NCBI GenBank assembly: GCA_947632575.1
Contig: CANRPV010000024.1
Coordinates: 1-13,579, forward strand
Source of the DNA: an uncultured Eggerthellaceae bacterium
GTDB taxonomy: Bacteria; Actinomycetota; Coriobacteriia; Coriobacteriales; Eggerthellaceae
Length of the DNA stretch: 13,579 nt
Reading direction: 5' to 3'
The first letter of the stretch is position 1, and every line of letters starts with the position of its first letter. Of this stretch, positions 1-6,150 are shown in pieces. Under the pieces are notes generated by a model. It searched no databases. It was not told the DNA's origin and worked only from the letters and a program-made list of their open reading frames with translations. The translations under genes were made by a program, and so were the position numbers.

Positions 1-242
1 ATCAGGGCTTTGCCGCCAGCCTCGCCGCGACGGTCTGTCTGGTGATCGCGACGTTTTGGGGTCTGCCCGTCTCGACGACCCATACGAAGACCACCGCCAT
101 CATGGGTGTGGGCGCCGCTCGCAATCCCAAAGCCGTAAAGTGGTCCATCGCCGTTGATATGGTTAAAACCTGGGTGCTGACGTTTCCCGGCTGCGGCCTC
201 ATGGGTTTCGTCTTCGCCCAGCTCTTTCTCTTTGTTTTTTAG
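1..242 (+). CDS. PiT-family inorganic phosphate transporter, C-terminal fragment
   Basis: This is the 3' end of an integral-membrane phosphate permease of the PiT family, which takes up inorganic phosphate coupled to H+ or Na+, often as a metal-phosphate complex. The window opens inside the gene. The first full codon is at position 3, and the frame stays open to the TAG at 240-242 (79 residues visible). The fragment holds the family's C-terminal signature, GLPVSTTHTKTTAIMGVGAA, between hydrophobic segments, and ends in a last membrane helix (FPGCGLMGFVFAQLFLFVF). The next gene starts 24 nt downstream and encodes a DUF47 protein, the usual partner of PiT transporters, so the two are probably co-transcribed. 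The start, promoter and most of the protein lie outside the window. Family assignment is firm; ion specificity cannot be read. Confidence 0.9.
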   Translation, partial: QGFAASLAATVCLVIATFWGLPVSTTHTKTTAIMGVGAARNPKAVKWSIAVDMVKTWVLTFPGCGLMGFVFAQLFLFVF

Positions 243-266
243 CTTACTCGGAAAGGATATGAGGAT

Positions 267-896
267 ATGGCGAAAAAGGATAAGTTCGACTACTTCAAAC
301 AGTACAAGACCCTCTCCGAACTGGCCTTGAAGAGCTCAGATATTCTCAATGACACCGTGAAAGATTATCCCGGGGCCGACAATCTGGGCGAGTATTTAAC
401 CAAGGCTCATGAGGTGGAAAACGAGGGAGACAACGTCAATCAAATGATCTTTCAGACGGCGGCCGTGGATTTCATGCCGCCCATTGATCGTGAGGATGTC
501 ATCGAGCTGGCTCAAGTGCTCGATGATGTGATCGATACCGTCGAAGACGTCATGCAGCATCTCTACATGTACGACGTGCAGAGTATCCCCGAGGACGCCA
601 AGCATTTTTGCGAGCTCATTCGCAAGAGCTGCAAAGCTCTCGACAAGGCGATGGAGGATTTCCACAACTTCAAGAAGTCAAAGAAGTTCCGCCAGCTGAT
701 CTCTGATATCAACACCTATGAGGAAGAGGCGGACGCGCTGCATATGAATGTGATGAGAGCCCTGCACACGACCCAAAAGGCCGATGTCCTGCAAGTGCTC
801 GTCTGGACGCGCATGTACAGCATCATGGAGGCTTGCTGCGACGCCTGCGATCATGCTGCCGATGTGATGAGTACCATTCTGATCAAGAACATGTAA
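267..896 (+). CDS. DUF47 / PhoU-like phosphate transport accessory protein
   Basis: This is a 209-residue, all-helical-looking cytoplasmic protein of the DUF47 (TIGR00153, PhoU-like) family, whose usual length is about 205-210 residues. The family is encoded beside PiT permeases and is thought to modulate low-affinity phosphate uptake. Visible features are family-like acidic stretches (HEVENEGD, about residues 50-57, and QVLDDVIDTVEDVMQ, about 83-97), which in PhoU-like folds bind metal. A C-terminal helix has three Cys (EACCDACDHAADVM). The ATG at 267 follows GAAAGGA (251-257) by 9 nt. An ATG at 259 is out of frame. The gene lies 24 nt after the permease stop and most likely shares its transcript. 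No hairpin terminator is seen directly after it. The exact role is inferred from family and neighbour. Confidence 0.9.
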   Translation: MAKKDKFDYFKQYKTLSELALKSSDILNDTVKDYPGADNLGEYLTKAHEVENEGDNVNQMIFQTAAVDFMPPIDREDVIELAQVLDDVIDTVEDVMQHLYMYDVQSIPEDAKHFCELIRKSCKALDKAMEDFHNFKKSKKFRQLISDINTYEEEADALHMNVMRALHTTQKADVLQVLVWTRMYSIMEACCDACDHAADVMSTILIKNM

Positions 897-1050
897 CTTA
901 GAGCAGTTCGGGCAGCACTGTCGCGGTCTGTTCCGGGGTGCTCGCATGGGCTGCTTGATATCGCGAATCGCCTCGCGAACTTGCGTTAATTCGCGAGCTC
1001 GCGTTAGCCAAAGAACGTTTCGCGTTAACCAAGGTACGTTAACCAAAGAA
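897..1050. repeat. Convergent spacer with degenerate short direct repeats
   Basis: This non-coding spacer lies between the DUF47 gene (+) and the rubredoxin gene (-). It contains TCGCGAA-type words at 961, 973 and 991, followed by imperfect copies of a roughly 17-21 nt unit: CGCGTTAGCCAAAGAACG (1000-1017), CGCGTTAACCAAGGTACG (1021-1038) and ACGTTAACCAAAGAATC (1036-1052). No convincing ORF or hairpin is seen on the + strand here. The short open frames crossing it have no family features and overlap the terminator. Confidence 0.55.
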
Positions 1051-1088
1051 TCAAAAACAAAAAACTGGCGGCTCAAAGCCGCCAGTTT
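1051..1088 (-). terminator. Intrinsic terminator of the rubredoxin gene
   Basis: There is a perfect 12-bp inverted repeat, AAACTGGCGGCT (1062-1073) and AGCCGCCAGTTT (1077-1088), with a 3-nt CAA spacer. On the + strand it is preceded by an A-rich run (1052-1064). Read on the - strand, the GC-rich hairpin is therefore followed by a U-rich tract, as expected for Rho-independent termination of the leftward rubredoxin transcript. The + strand side lacks a U run, so it is a weaker terminator for the phosphate operon. Confidence 0.9.
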
Positions 1089-1111
1089 CATAGGATCAAC
1101 CTGCGATAAGG

Positions 1112-1270
1112 CTAATCGATTTCCTCGAAGACGTCCTTAGGCAGACCACAAACGGGGCAGCACCAGTCATCGGGCAGATCTTCGAACTTGGTGCCGGGAG
1201 CGATACCGTTGTCAGGATCACCAGCAGCCTCGTCATAGATATAGCCACAGGGACACAGATACTTCTTCAT
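1112..1270 (-). CDS. Rubredoxin with a CxC first knuckle
   Basis: This is a 52-residue rubredoxin, a small electron carrier that binds one iron through four Cys and in anaerobes commonly feeds oxygen or peroxide-reducing enzymes. Family sequence is clear in GDPDNGIAPGTKFEDLPDDW (residues 17-36) and the second knuckle CPVCG (38-42). The first knuckle is odd: it reads YLCPCGYIYD, so C6 and C8 are separated by one residue, where rubredoxins normally have CxxCG. There is also an extra Cys at 37 next to C38, giving five in all. The start at 1270 is chosen because it gives the family's typical MKKY N-terminus and follows AGGAAAGGA closely. An upstream in-frame ATG would add 30 residues unlike any rubredoxin. 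The gene is monocistronic, with a terminator just downstream. Family is certain; metal-site geometry is open. Confidence 0.92.
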   Translation of the reverse strand: MKKYLCPCGYIYDEAAGDPDNGIAPGTKFEDLPDDWCCPVCGLPKDVFEEID

Positions 1271-1489
1271 GGCGGTTCCTTTCCTTCGCGGGTAGGATGG
1301 CAGCTCGCGAATTCCTTTCATGGCGAACTCACTATCCGATAACAGAATCGTTGGTGCCACTATAGCGGTTCTTGAGAGGGTTAAGTGCCCTCGTCATGAA
1401 GCCGTTTCCAATTCTTGATAATTGACTTTGGTGTGCAGCTGATCTTACGAATAGCCGATACCACTCGTAGCTGATATCAGCTGGTCTTG
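1271..1489. promoter_or_regulatory. Upstream region of rubredoxin and downstream region of asd
   Basis: This spacer separates two leftward genes. A possible -10 box for rubredoxin, TATAGT on the - strand, lies at 1359-1364, about 90 nt before the start. Its -35 is poor, so the promoter call is weak. Near asd there is a 14-nt palindrome AGCTGATATCAGCT (1469-1482). A direct repeat, AGCTGATCTTACGAAT (1437-1452) and AGCTGGTCTTGCTAAT (1479-1494), matches at 13 of 16 positions; its second copy overlaps the asd stop. No U-tract terminator is visible behind asd. Confidence 0.3.
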
Positions 1490-2542
1490 CTAATCGACAG
1501 GAAGCAGCAGCTCGGCAATCTGAACGGCGTTTAAAGCCGCGCCCTTACGAATCTGGTCGGCCACGACCCAAAGGGCCAGTCCGTGCTCCACGGTATCGTC
1601 GCGACGGATGCGTCCCACATAGGTGTCGTCGGTGCCAGCTAAAAGACCAGGCATGGGATAGAGGTTGTTTTCGATATCGTCCATCACCTGCACGCCTGGA
1701 GCGGCCTCTAACGCTCGCCGAGCGTCCTCGGGCAGTACCTCATCCTCAAATTCCACGTTGATGGCCTCGCCGTGGCAGCGAAGCACCGGAATTCTTACGC
1801 AGGTGGCCGCCACCTTGATGCGTTCGTCGTTTAAGATCTTCTTCGTCTCGACGACCATCTTCCATTCCTCTTTGGTGGATCCGTCATCGAAGAAGACATC
1901 GATATGGGGAATGGCGTTGAAAGCGATCGGATGTTGGAAGGCCTCAACGGTGAGATGGTCGTAGTCCACTCCTTCGAGGAACGCCTGGGTCTGGCTGTAC
2001 AGCTCTTCCATGGCTGGTGCCCCCGCACCGCTGGCAGCCTGATAGGTGGAAACGACGATGCGCTTGATGGGTGAGAGGTCATAGAGAGGCTTGAGCGCCA
2101 CCACCATTTGGATGGTGGAGCAATTGGGGTTGGCGATCACACCCGAGTGGAACTCGAGATCCCCGGGATTGACCTCGGGCACGACCAGCGGCACGTCCTC
2201 ATCCATACGAAACGCGCTGGAGTTGTCGATCATGATGGCGCCTGCAGCGGTGACGGCATCGCGCATGGCCTTTGAGACGCTTGCTCCCGCAGAAAACAAG
2301 GCGATATCGACGCCTTCGAAACTTTCGGGGGTCATTTCTTCCACCGTGAGGAGGCCTTCGGGAACCATACCGCAACCCTTAAAAAAGATCTCCTTACCAG
2401 CGGATCGAGCCGATGCCAAGGCGCGAACCTCGGAGGCGGGGAAATTCCGGTCGTGGAGCACTTGGAGAAACTCCTGGCCTACGGCGCCGGTGGCGCCTGC
2501 AACGGCAACCACGGGATGTTTGGGCATTTCTTTGTTCCACAT
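1490..2542 (-). CDS. asd: Aspartate-semialdehyde dehydrogenase
   Basis: This enzyme makes L-aspartate-4-semialdehyde by NADPH-dependent reduction of aspartyl phosphate. It is the second step of the pathway to lysine/diaminopimelate, threonine and methionine, and acts in the cytosol. The 350-residue length fits the family. The nucleotide-binding loop GATGAVGQ is at residues 16-23. The catalytic Cys is C141 in NPNCST, the substrate-side loop GAGAPAMEEL is at 172-181, and the likely general base is H257 in RCHGE. The start at 2542 follows GGAAGGA at a normal distance; Met6 is a less supported alternative. The gene lies 32 nt downstream of lysC on the same strand, so both steps to the semialdehyde are probably made from one transcript. 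All catalytic motifs are intact, and nothing suggests transfer or decay. Confidence 0.97.
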   Translation of the reverse strand: MWNKEMPKHPVVAVAGATGAVGQEFLQVLHDRNFPASEVRALASARSAGKEIFFKGCGMVPEGLLTVEEMTPESFEGVDIALFSAGASVSKAMRDAVTAAGAIMIDNSSAFRMDEDVPLVVPEVNPGDLEFHSGVIANPNCSTIQMVVALKPLYDLSPIKRIVVSTYQAASGAGAPAMEELYSQTQAFLEGVDYDHLTVEAFQHPIAFNAIPHIDVFFDDGSTKEEWKMVVETKKILNDERIKVAATCVRIPVLRCHGEAINVEFEDEVLPEDARRALEAAPGVQVMDDIENNLYPMPGLLAGTDDTYVGRIRRDDTVEHGLALWVVADQIRKGAALNAVQIAELLLPVD

Positions 2543-2574
2543 AAGTGCTTTTCCTTCCGTAAGCTTCTATTCTC

Positions 2575-3117
2575 TTAGCGTCCCTTGACCATTTTCGCGG
2601 CAACTTCCTCGGGCGTAAGCTGGGTCTCCTCAAACACGGAATCCGAGTCGAGGCCGAAGGCGGTGTGCAGTGCCTGGACAGCCGTCGCCGTCTGGGCTTG
2701 ATCCACCACCATAGACAGGCGAATAGGGGAGGTGGATATGGCCAAGATGTTGATGGACTGATCGCCGAGCACGGTGAAGGCGCGGGCGGCGACGCCCGGG
2801 GATGATTTCATTCCGGTTCCCACCAGGCTGATCTTCGCGATATCCTTATCTACCACGATAGCCTTCGCGTTGATGTCGGGCAGGATGCGCTCAAGGGTTT
2901 CGCAGGCTTTATCCAGATCAGATTCGGGGCAGGTGAACGATATATCGGTGAAGCCCTCCTCGGAAATGTTTTGGATGATCATGTCGACGCTCACCATTTT
3001 GGCGGCTAGCGCAGAAAAGACCTTGCCAGCGACACCGTTCATATCGGGAACCGAACGCAAGGTAACTTTGACCTCGGATGTATCGTGAGCGATGCCGGTG
3101 ACAGCCGCTGTCTCCAT
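2575..3117 (-). CDS. Probable internal translation product: aspartokinase beta subunit
   Basis: Within lysC, Met246 (ATG at 3115-3117 on the - strand) is preceded by AAGGAGG (3126-3132 in + coordinates) with an 8-nt spacer, close to an ideal ribosome binding site. Initiation there would yield a 180-residue in-frame polypeptide holding only the two ACT domains. In Bacillus subtilis aspartokinase II and Corynebacterium glutamicum aspartokinase, the same arrangement gives an alpha2beta2 enzyme. The start here (METAAVTGIAHDTSEVKV) falls at the same domain boundary. The ribosome site is seen directly; production of the subunit is inferred from these relatives. Confidence 0.75.
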   Translation of the reverse strand: METAAVTGIAHDTSEVKVTLRSVPDMNGVAGKVFSALAAKMVSVDMIIQNISEEGFTDISFTCPESDLDKACETLERILPDINAKAIVVDKDIAKISLVGTGMKSSPGVAARAFTVLGDQSINILAISTSPIRLSMVVDQAQTATAVQALHTAFGLDSDSVFEETQLTPEEVAAKMVKGR

Positions 3118-3852
3118 AGCTGAATCCTCCTTGATATAGGTGCCTTCCTCATCGCTAAAGGCTGAACGAGAGTGGATGACCACCTTCCATTTGCGAGCAA
3201 ACTCGACGGCTCTGCTCTGCAAAACCCCCGCTCCGGCACTGGAAAGCTCAAGCATTTCATCATAGGAAATCTGGGAGAGCTTGCGCGCCCGTGGAGCCAC
3301 ACGCGGATCGGCCGTGTAGATGCCGTCCACGTCTGAGTAGATCTCGCAAACGTCGGCATTGATACCCCAGGCGATGGCCACAGCGGTGGTGTCTGACCCC
3401 CCACGACCGAGGGTGGTGATATCGCCGTTTTCGTCAATGCCCTGAAAACCGGCTACAACGGGGATAACGCCTTCGCTAAGAGCGTCGAGAATACGTACGT
3501 TATCGACGGTGACGATGCGGGCCATCTTGTGAAGACCGGTGGTGGAGATGCCGGCTTGGCGGCCGGTGAAGCTCATGGCCTTATAACCAAGCTTGTCGAT
3601 CGCCATCGCGAGCAGCGCCATGGACACTTGCTCACCGGTGGAAAGCAGGCGATCCATTTCCCGTGAAGGGGGATTGTCGCTGACCGCGGCCGCAAGTCCC
3701 ACGAGTTCATCGGTGGTTTTTCCCATAGCGGAAACCACGGCCACTACGTCGTTGCCCTGTTGTTTGAGACGCACAAGACGCCGTGCTACGTTTTTGATGC
3801 GATCAGGTGAAGCCACTGAGGTTCCACCGAATTTCGCAACGATTAATGCCAT
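2575..3852 (-). CDS. lysC: Aspartokinase (alpha subunit, full length)
   Basis: This enzyme phosphorylates L-aspartate at the start of the lysine/threonine/methionine pathway. The chosen product has 425 residues: an amino-acid kinase domain with KFGGTS (7-12), the STGE loop (71-74) and GRGGSDTTA (149-157), then a C-terminal pair of ACT regulatory domains (about 262-330 and 338-405). The ACT pair contains SVDMIIQNISEEG and SINILAISTS, the type that binds lysine and/or threonine for feedback inhibition. I start at 3852 because MALIVAKFGGTS is the family's N-terminus. An in-frame ATG at 3933 would add 27 unrelated residues and overlap the likely -10 box. A GAAGGG lies somewhat far (about 14 nt) upstream. 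The gene also encodes a probable separate beta subunit (see 2575-3117). It is first in an operon with asd. Confidence 0.96.
   Translation of the reverse strand: MALIVAKFGGTSVASPDRIKNVARRLVRLKQQGNDVVAVVSAMGKTTDELVGLAAAVSDNPPSREMDRLLSTGEQVSMALLAMAIDKLGYKAMSFTGRQAGISTTGLHKMARIVTVDNVRILDALSEGVIPVVAGFQGIDENGDITTLGRGGSDTTAVAIAWGINADVCEIYSDVDGIYTADPRVAPRARKLSQISYDEMLELSSAGAGVLQSRAVEFARKWKVVIHSRSAFSDEEGTYIKEDSAMETAAVTGIAHDTSEVKVTLRSVPDMNGVAGKVFSALAAKMVSVDMIIQNISEEGFTDISFTCPESDLDKACETLERILPDINAKAIVVDKDIAKISLVGTGMKSSPGVAARAFTVLGDQSINILAISTSPIRLSMVVDQAQTATAVQALHTAFGLDSDSVFEETQLTPEEVAAKMVKGR
3126..3132 (-). promoter_or_regulatory. Internal Shine-Dalgarno site in lysC
   Basis: This is the AAGGAGG on the - strand, complementary to the 16S rRNA anti-SD, 8 nt before the in-frame ATG at 3117. 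It is stronger than the site in front of the full-length lysC start, which fits independent synthesis of an ACT-only subunit. Confidence 0.75.
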
Positions 3853-3931
3853 GATTAGTCCGTTGGCCCTTCCCATGCGTGCCACTGAGCCTATTGAAGG
3901 CCTAAGCGAGGCAAAACTTCTTTGAGCTTTC

Positions 3932-3937
3932 ACTATA
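3932..3937 (-). promoter_or_regulatory. Likely extended -10 box of the lysC-asd promoter
   Basis: On the - strand the sequence reads TGGTATAGT, a TATAGT -10 box with the TGn extension, about 80 nt upstream of the chosen lysC start. The -35 match is poor, as is common with extended -10 promoters. The leader of about 75 nt is too short for a lysine riboswitch and shows only two weak 4-bp hairpins. Confidence 0.5.
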
Positions 3938-4123
3938 CCAAATTACATCGTTGATAAGCTGGCATTGGGAAGCTTTGAACTTGCGTTCTTTTGACAACGA
4001 TTCCGGAACAAGGCTCAGAAATGGCTATTATGACGAATTAAGTAATCTTGACGTTCCAGTATCTTGACGACGCGAATGCGCTAAGGAATTAGCTGGAAAA
4101 TTTACTGGAGGCAATAAGACGTA
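3938..4123. promoter_or_regulatory. Spacer with upstream signals for the rightward four-gene cluster
   Basis: This is the rest of the divergent spacer between lysC and the rightward cluster. It holds a consensus -35-like TTGACA (3991-3996) without a good -10 at 16-18 nt, and a TATTAT (4026-4031) without a good -35. The direct repeat ATCTTGACG lies at 4045-4053 and 4061-4069, 16 nt apart. A tiny ORF, MAIMTN (4021-4041), sits upstream. GGAGG (4107-4111) serves the ATG at 4124 at 12 nt. The promoter itself is not settled. Confidence 0.35.
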
Positions 4124-5089
4124 ATGCCCGCGATCATCACTCATGACAGCTTTGGCAGGGATCTTTACCATGAGCTCTATGAGTTCATCGGCTCGGGTAA
4201 AGACGAGCTCGACGCCTTTCTTCTTGGCAATCAAGGGCCTGATCCGCTGTTTTTTGCGTTTTTGAACCCACGGCTTCAGCGTGTGATGATGCTCGGTTCC
4301 CAGATGCATCATCAACGTCCCACGGAAATCATCGTCGCTCTTAAGCAGGCTTGCGAGCGTTTGCCTGAGCAGGAGCGCGGCATCGGAAGAGCTTACTGCC
4401 TAGGCTTCATCTGCCATTATCTTCTCGACTCCACCGTCCATCCCTATATCAAAAGTCTTGAGGCTGCCTATTGCGACGCAGGCGTTCCCGGTCTTGATCG
4501 AAGCCAAGCCAAGGACGTCCATGCCCTCATCGAAAGCGAACTGGACGAACTGGTGCTCACGGTGAAGCGCTCTGCCACCATCGCCACATTCAATCCCTCA
4601 AAGGAAATTCTGTGCGCTTCGGACTACGTGCTGACCGTTTTATCGCAGCTCTACGTCTATGTGGCCGAATCGGTTTTTGGACAAGCCATTCCGCTTGACA
4701 CTTTCTTCTGGTCCGTCAAACAGTATCGGGCTGTGATGAGCTTCTTCTATTCGCCTTCGGGCTTAAAGCGCAATCTCATAGGACGCATGGAGATGCTTGT
4801 GCGCCCCCATTCGTTCTACCGCGCCATGGGGCATCGCAATATCAAGCTCTATGAGAGCGATTTCGACAATCGCGATCACGAGATCTGGGTAAATCCCTTT
4901 ACCGGCAAGGAGTCGAGGCAGAGTTTCTTCGATCTCTACGATGAGGCTCTTCAGCGTGCCCAGACGCTGCTTCCCCTCTTTGACGAGGGAGGCTTTGATG
5001 CGGTGAAGGCTCAGCAGATCACGGGAGACTTGAACTTCATCGGAGAGTTGGCCGTGGCAACCATCGTGTCCATCGAGTCCGCGGAGTAG
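4124..5089 (+). CDS. Zinc-dependent phospholipase C-family protein
   Basis: This is a 321-residue protein of the zinc-dependent phospholipase C fold (PF00882 type). Metal ligands can be matched to the Bacillus cereus enzyme: H7 in THDSFG, D40 in GPDP, H62/H63, then H98, D102 and H106 in GFICHYLLDSTVHPYI, and H133 with E137 in HALIESELDE (HxxxE, as in the reference). A di- or tri-zinc site is thus plausible. Unlike secreted phospholipases C there is no signal peptide or membrane segment, so it probably acts inside the cell. Its substrate, a phospholipid or another phosphodiester or phosphate ester, is unknown. It is the first gene of a compact rightward cluster, 6 nt ahead of a TRIC membrane-protein gene, which suggests coupled translation. 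The fold call is good; the activity is not established. Confidence 0.8.
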   Translation: MPAIITHDSFGRDLYHELYEFIGSGKDELDAFLLGNQGPDPLFFAFLNPRLQRVMMLGSQMHHQRPTEIIVALKQACERLPEQERGIGRAYCLGFICHYLLDSTVHPYIKSLEAAYCDAGVPGLDRSQAKDVHALIESELDELVLTVKRSATIATFNPSKEILCASDYVLTVLSQLYVYVAESVFGQAIPLDTFFWSVKQYRAVMSFFYSPSGLKRNLIGRMEMLVRPHSFYRAMGHRNIKLYESDFDNRDHEIWVNPFTGKESRQSFFDLYDEALQRAQTLLPLFDEGGFDAVKAQQITGDLNFIGELAVATIVSIESAE

Positions 5090-5095
5090 GGCGTC

Positions 5096-6049
5096 ATGGG
5101 TCAAGAGCTGGTAGAGCTTCCGGTTTGGTTCACCTTCGTCGCCACGCTAACTGGTGCTTCGGCCGGCGCGATGTATGCCGTTCGGGCCAAATACGACCTC
5201 TTCGGAACTGTTACCATCGCCTTCGTCTCCGGTCTTGGCGGCGGCATCACACGCGATGTGCTCCTGCAAAACGATGGGATATTCGCGTTTCAGAACCCTT
5301 ATTTGCTGATTGCCACTTTTATCGGTGGAGCGTTGGTTTTCTATTTCGGCAAGATTGCCACCTATATCGATGGACTTTCCATCTTTCTGGACAATATCTC
5401 GGTTGCTTTTTGGGCGCTTATCGGCGTTACCAAGAGCCTATCGACAGGGCTTAATGCGGTGCCAGCCGTGATCCTTGGCACGGTGACCGCCGTCGGCGGA
5501 GGAATTTTGCGTGCGGTGCTTATGAATCGCGTGCCCACGGCGCTGCTCACCGGGACGCTCTATGGCTCAGCGGCCTTTTTCGGCTGTGCGCTCTTCGCGG
5601 TGATGAACGCTTTTAACATTCTGCCCGAGTACTCGGTAACCATATCTGTGGCGCTCATCATCGCCATACGCTATATCTCATTGATTTTCGGCTGGAAGAC
5701 CAAGCCTCCTCATGACTACACCGATGCGGTGGCTCATGCAGTGACGGCTCCCGTGAAATACGTCGCCGAAAAGGCTGGCGTGAACGTGGACAAGCCGATC
5801 ATTCCGGATGATAAAGATTCGCTCCGTTGGAAAATCTCCCATGCGTGGAAGGTGTTTTCCGATCGCATATCGGGTCGATGGATGGAGGAAGACGAAGCCA
5901 CTCAGGGCGAAAAGGGTCACGAGTCCTCGGCACTTCAGGACCATGATACCTCCCACGATAAACCTGAAGGCGGCAAATCTGCAGGTGGTAAACCCGAAGG
6001 TGAAAAGCCCGTAGACGACAAGTCCGAAGGCGGCAATCCCCAGTCATGA
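5096..6049 (+). CDS. TRIC/UPF0126-family membrane protein with long charged tail
   Basis: This is a 317-residue integral membrane protein of the UPF0126/TRIC (trimeric intracellular cation channel; PF03458) family, whose prokaryotic members form monovalent cation channels. About seven hydrophobic segments are visible in residues 10-200. The fold's internal duplication shows as two glycine motifs, GLGGGITRDVLL (46-57) and AVGGGILRAVLM (132-143). Typical members end near 205 residues. This one continues about 110 residues as a hydrophilic tail that finishes in degenerate Lys/Pro/Glu/Gly repeats (about 289-315: KPEGGKSAGG, KPEGEKPVDD, KSEGGNPQS). The tail is probably cytoplasmic and disordered. 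The ATG at 5096 is 6 nt after the previous stop, with GGAG overlapping that stop. The TGA at 6047-6049 overlaps the tlyA start as ATGA, implying translational coupling. Confidence 0.85.
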   Translation: MGQELVELPVWFTFVATLTGASAGAMYAVRAKYDLFGTVTIAFVSGLGGGITRDVLLQNDGIFAFQNPYLLIATFIGGALVFYFGKIATYIDGLSIFLDNISVAFWALIGVTKSLSTGLNAVPAVILGTVTAVGGGILRAVLMNRVPTALLTGTLYGSAAFFGCALFAVMNAFNILPEYSVTISVALIIAIRYISLIFGWKTKPPHDYTDAVAHAVTAPVKYVAEKAGVNVDKPIIPDDKDSLRWKISHAWKVFSDRISGRWMEEDEATQGEKGHESSALQDHDTSHDKPEGGKSAGGKPEGEKPVDDKSEGGNPQS

Positions 6050-6150
6050 CCGGGAAAGAGGGGAAAGCCGGGCGCGCTGGGAATACCCGGGATACGGGTA
6101 AAGCCGGAAAAGCGGCGAAAATCGGGAAAGCGGCGAAAGTCGGAAAAGCC
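5960..6150 (+). repeat. Low-complexity repeat tract across the TRIC/tlyA junction
   Basis: Degenerate tandem repeats run through the end of one gene and the start of the next. The best-conserved unit is 18 nt: GGAAAAGCGGCGAAAATC (6106-6123) then GGGAAAGCGGCGAAAGTC (6124-6141), 16 of 18 identical, followed by a partial third copy. It encodes GKAAKI/GKAAKV in TlyA. Upstream, AAACCTGAAGGC-like words encode the Pro/Glu/Gly/Lys tail of the TRIC protein. The tract includes the ATGA overlap at 6046-6049. Confidence 0.75.

Noticed and set aside
678..1091. Minus-strand ORF of 137 codons overlapping the DUF47 gene
   Set aside because: It is mostly antisense to the DUF47 gene and crosses the repeat spacer and terminator; no family features.
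3853..3931. Lysine riboswitch or attenuator before lysC
   Set aside because: The leader from the predicted start is only about 75 nt. It shows two weak, overlapping 4-bp hairpins (GCCT/AGGC) and no lysine-rich leader peptide or U-tract terminator.
3853..3933. Upstream in-frame ATG of lysC at 3933
   Set aside because: It would add 27 residues with no family similarity and would overlap the likely -10 box at 3932-3937. The family N-terminus begins at 3852.
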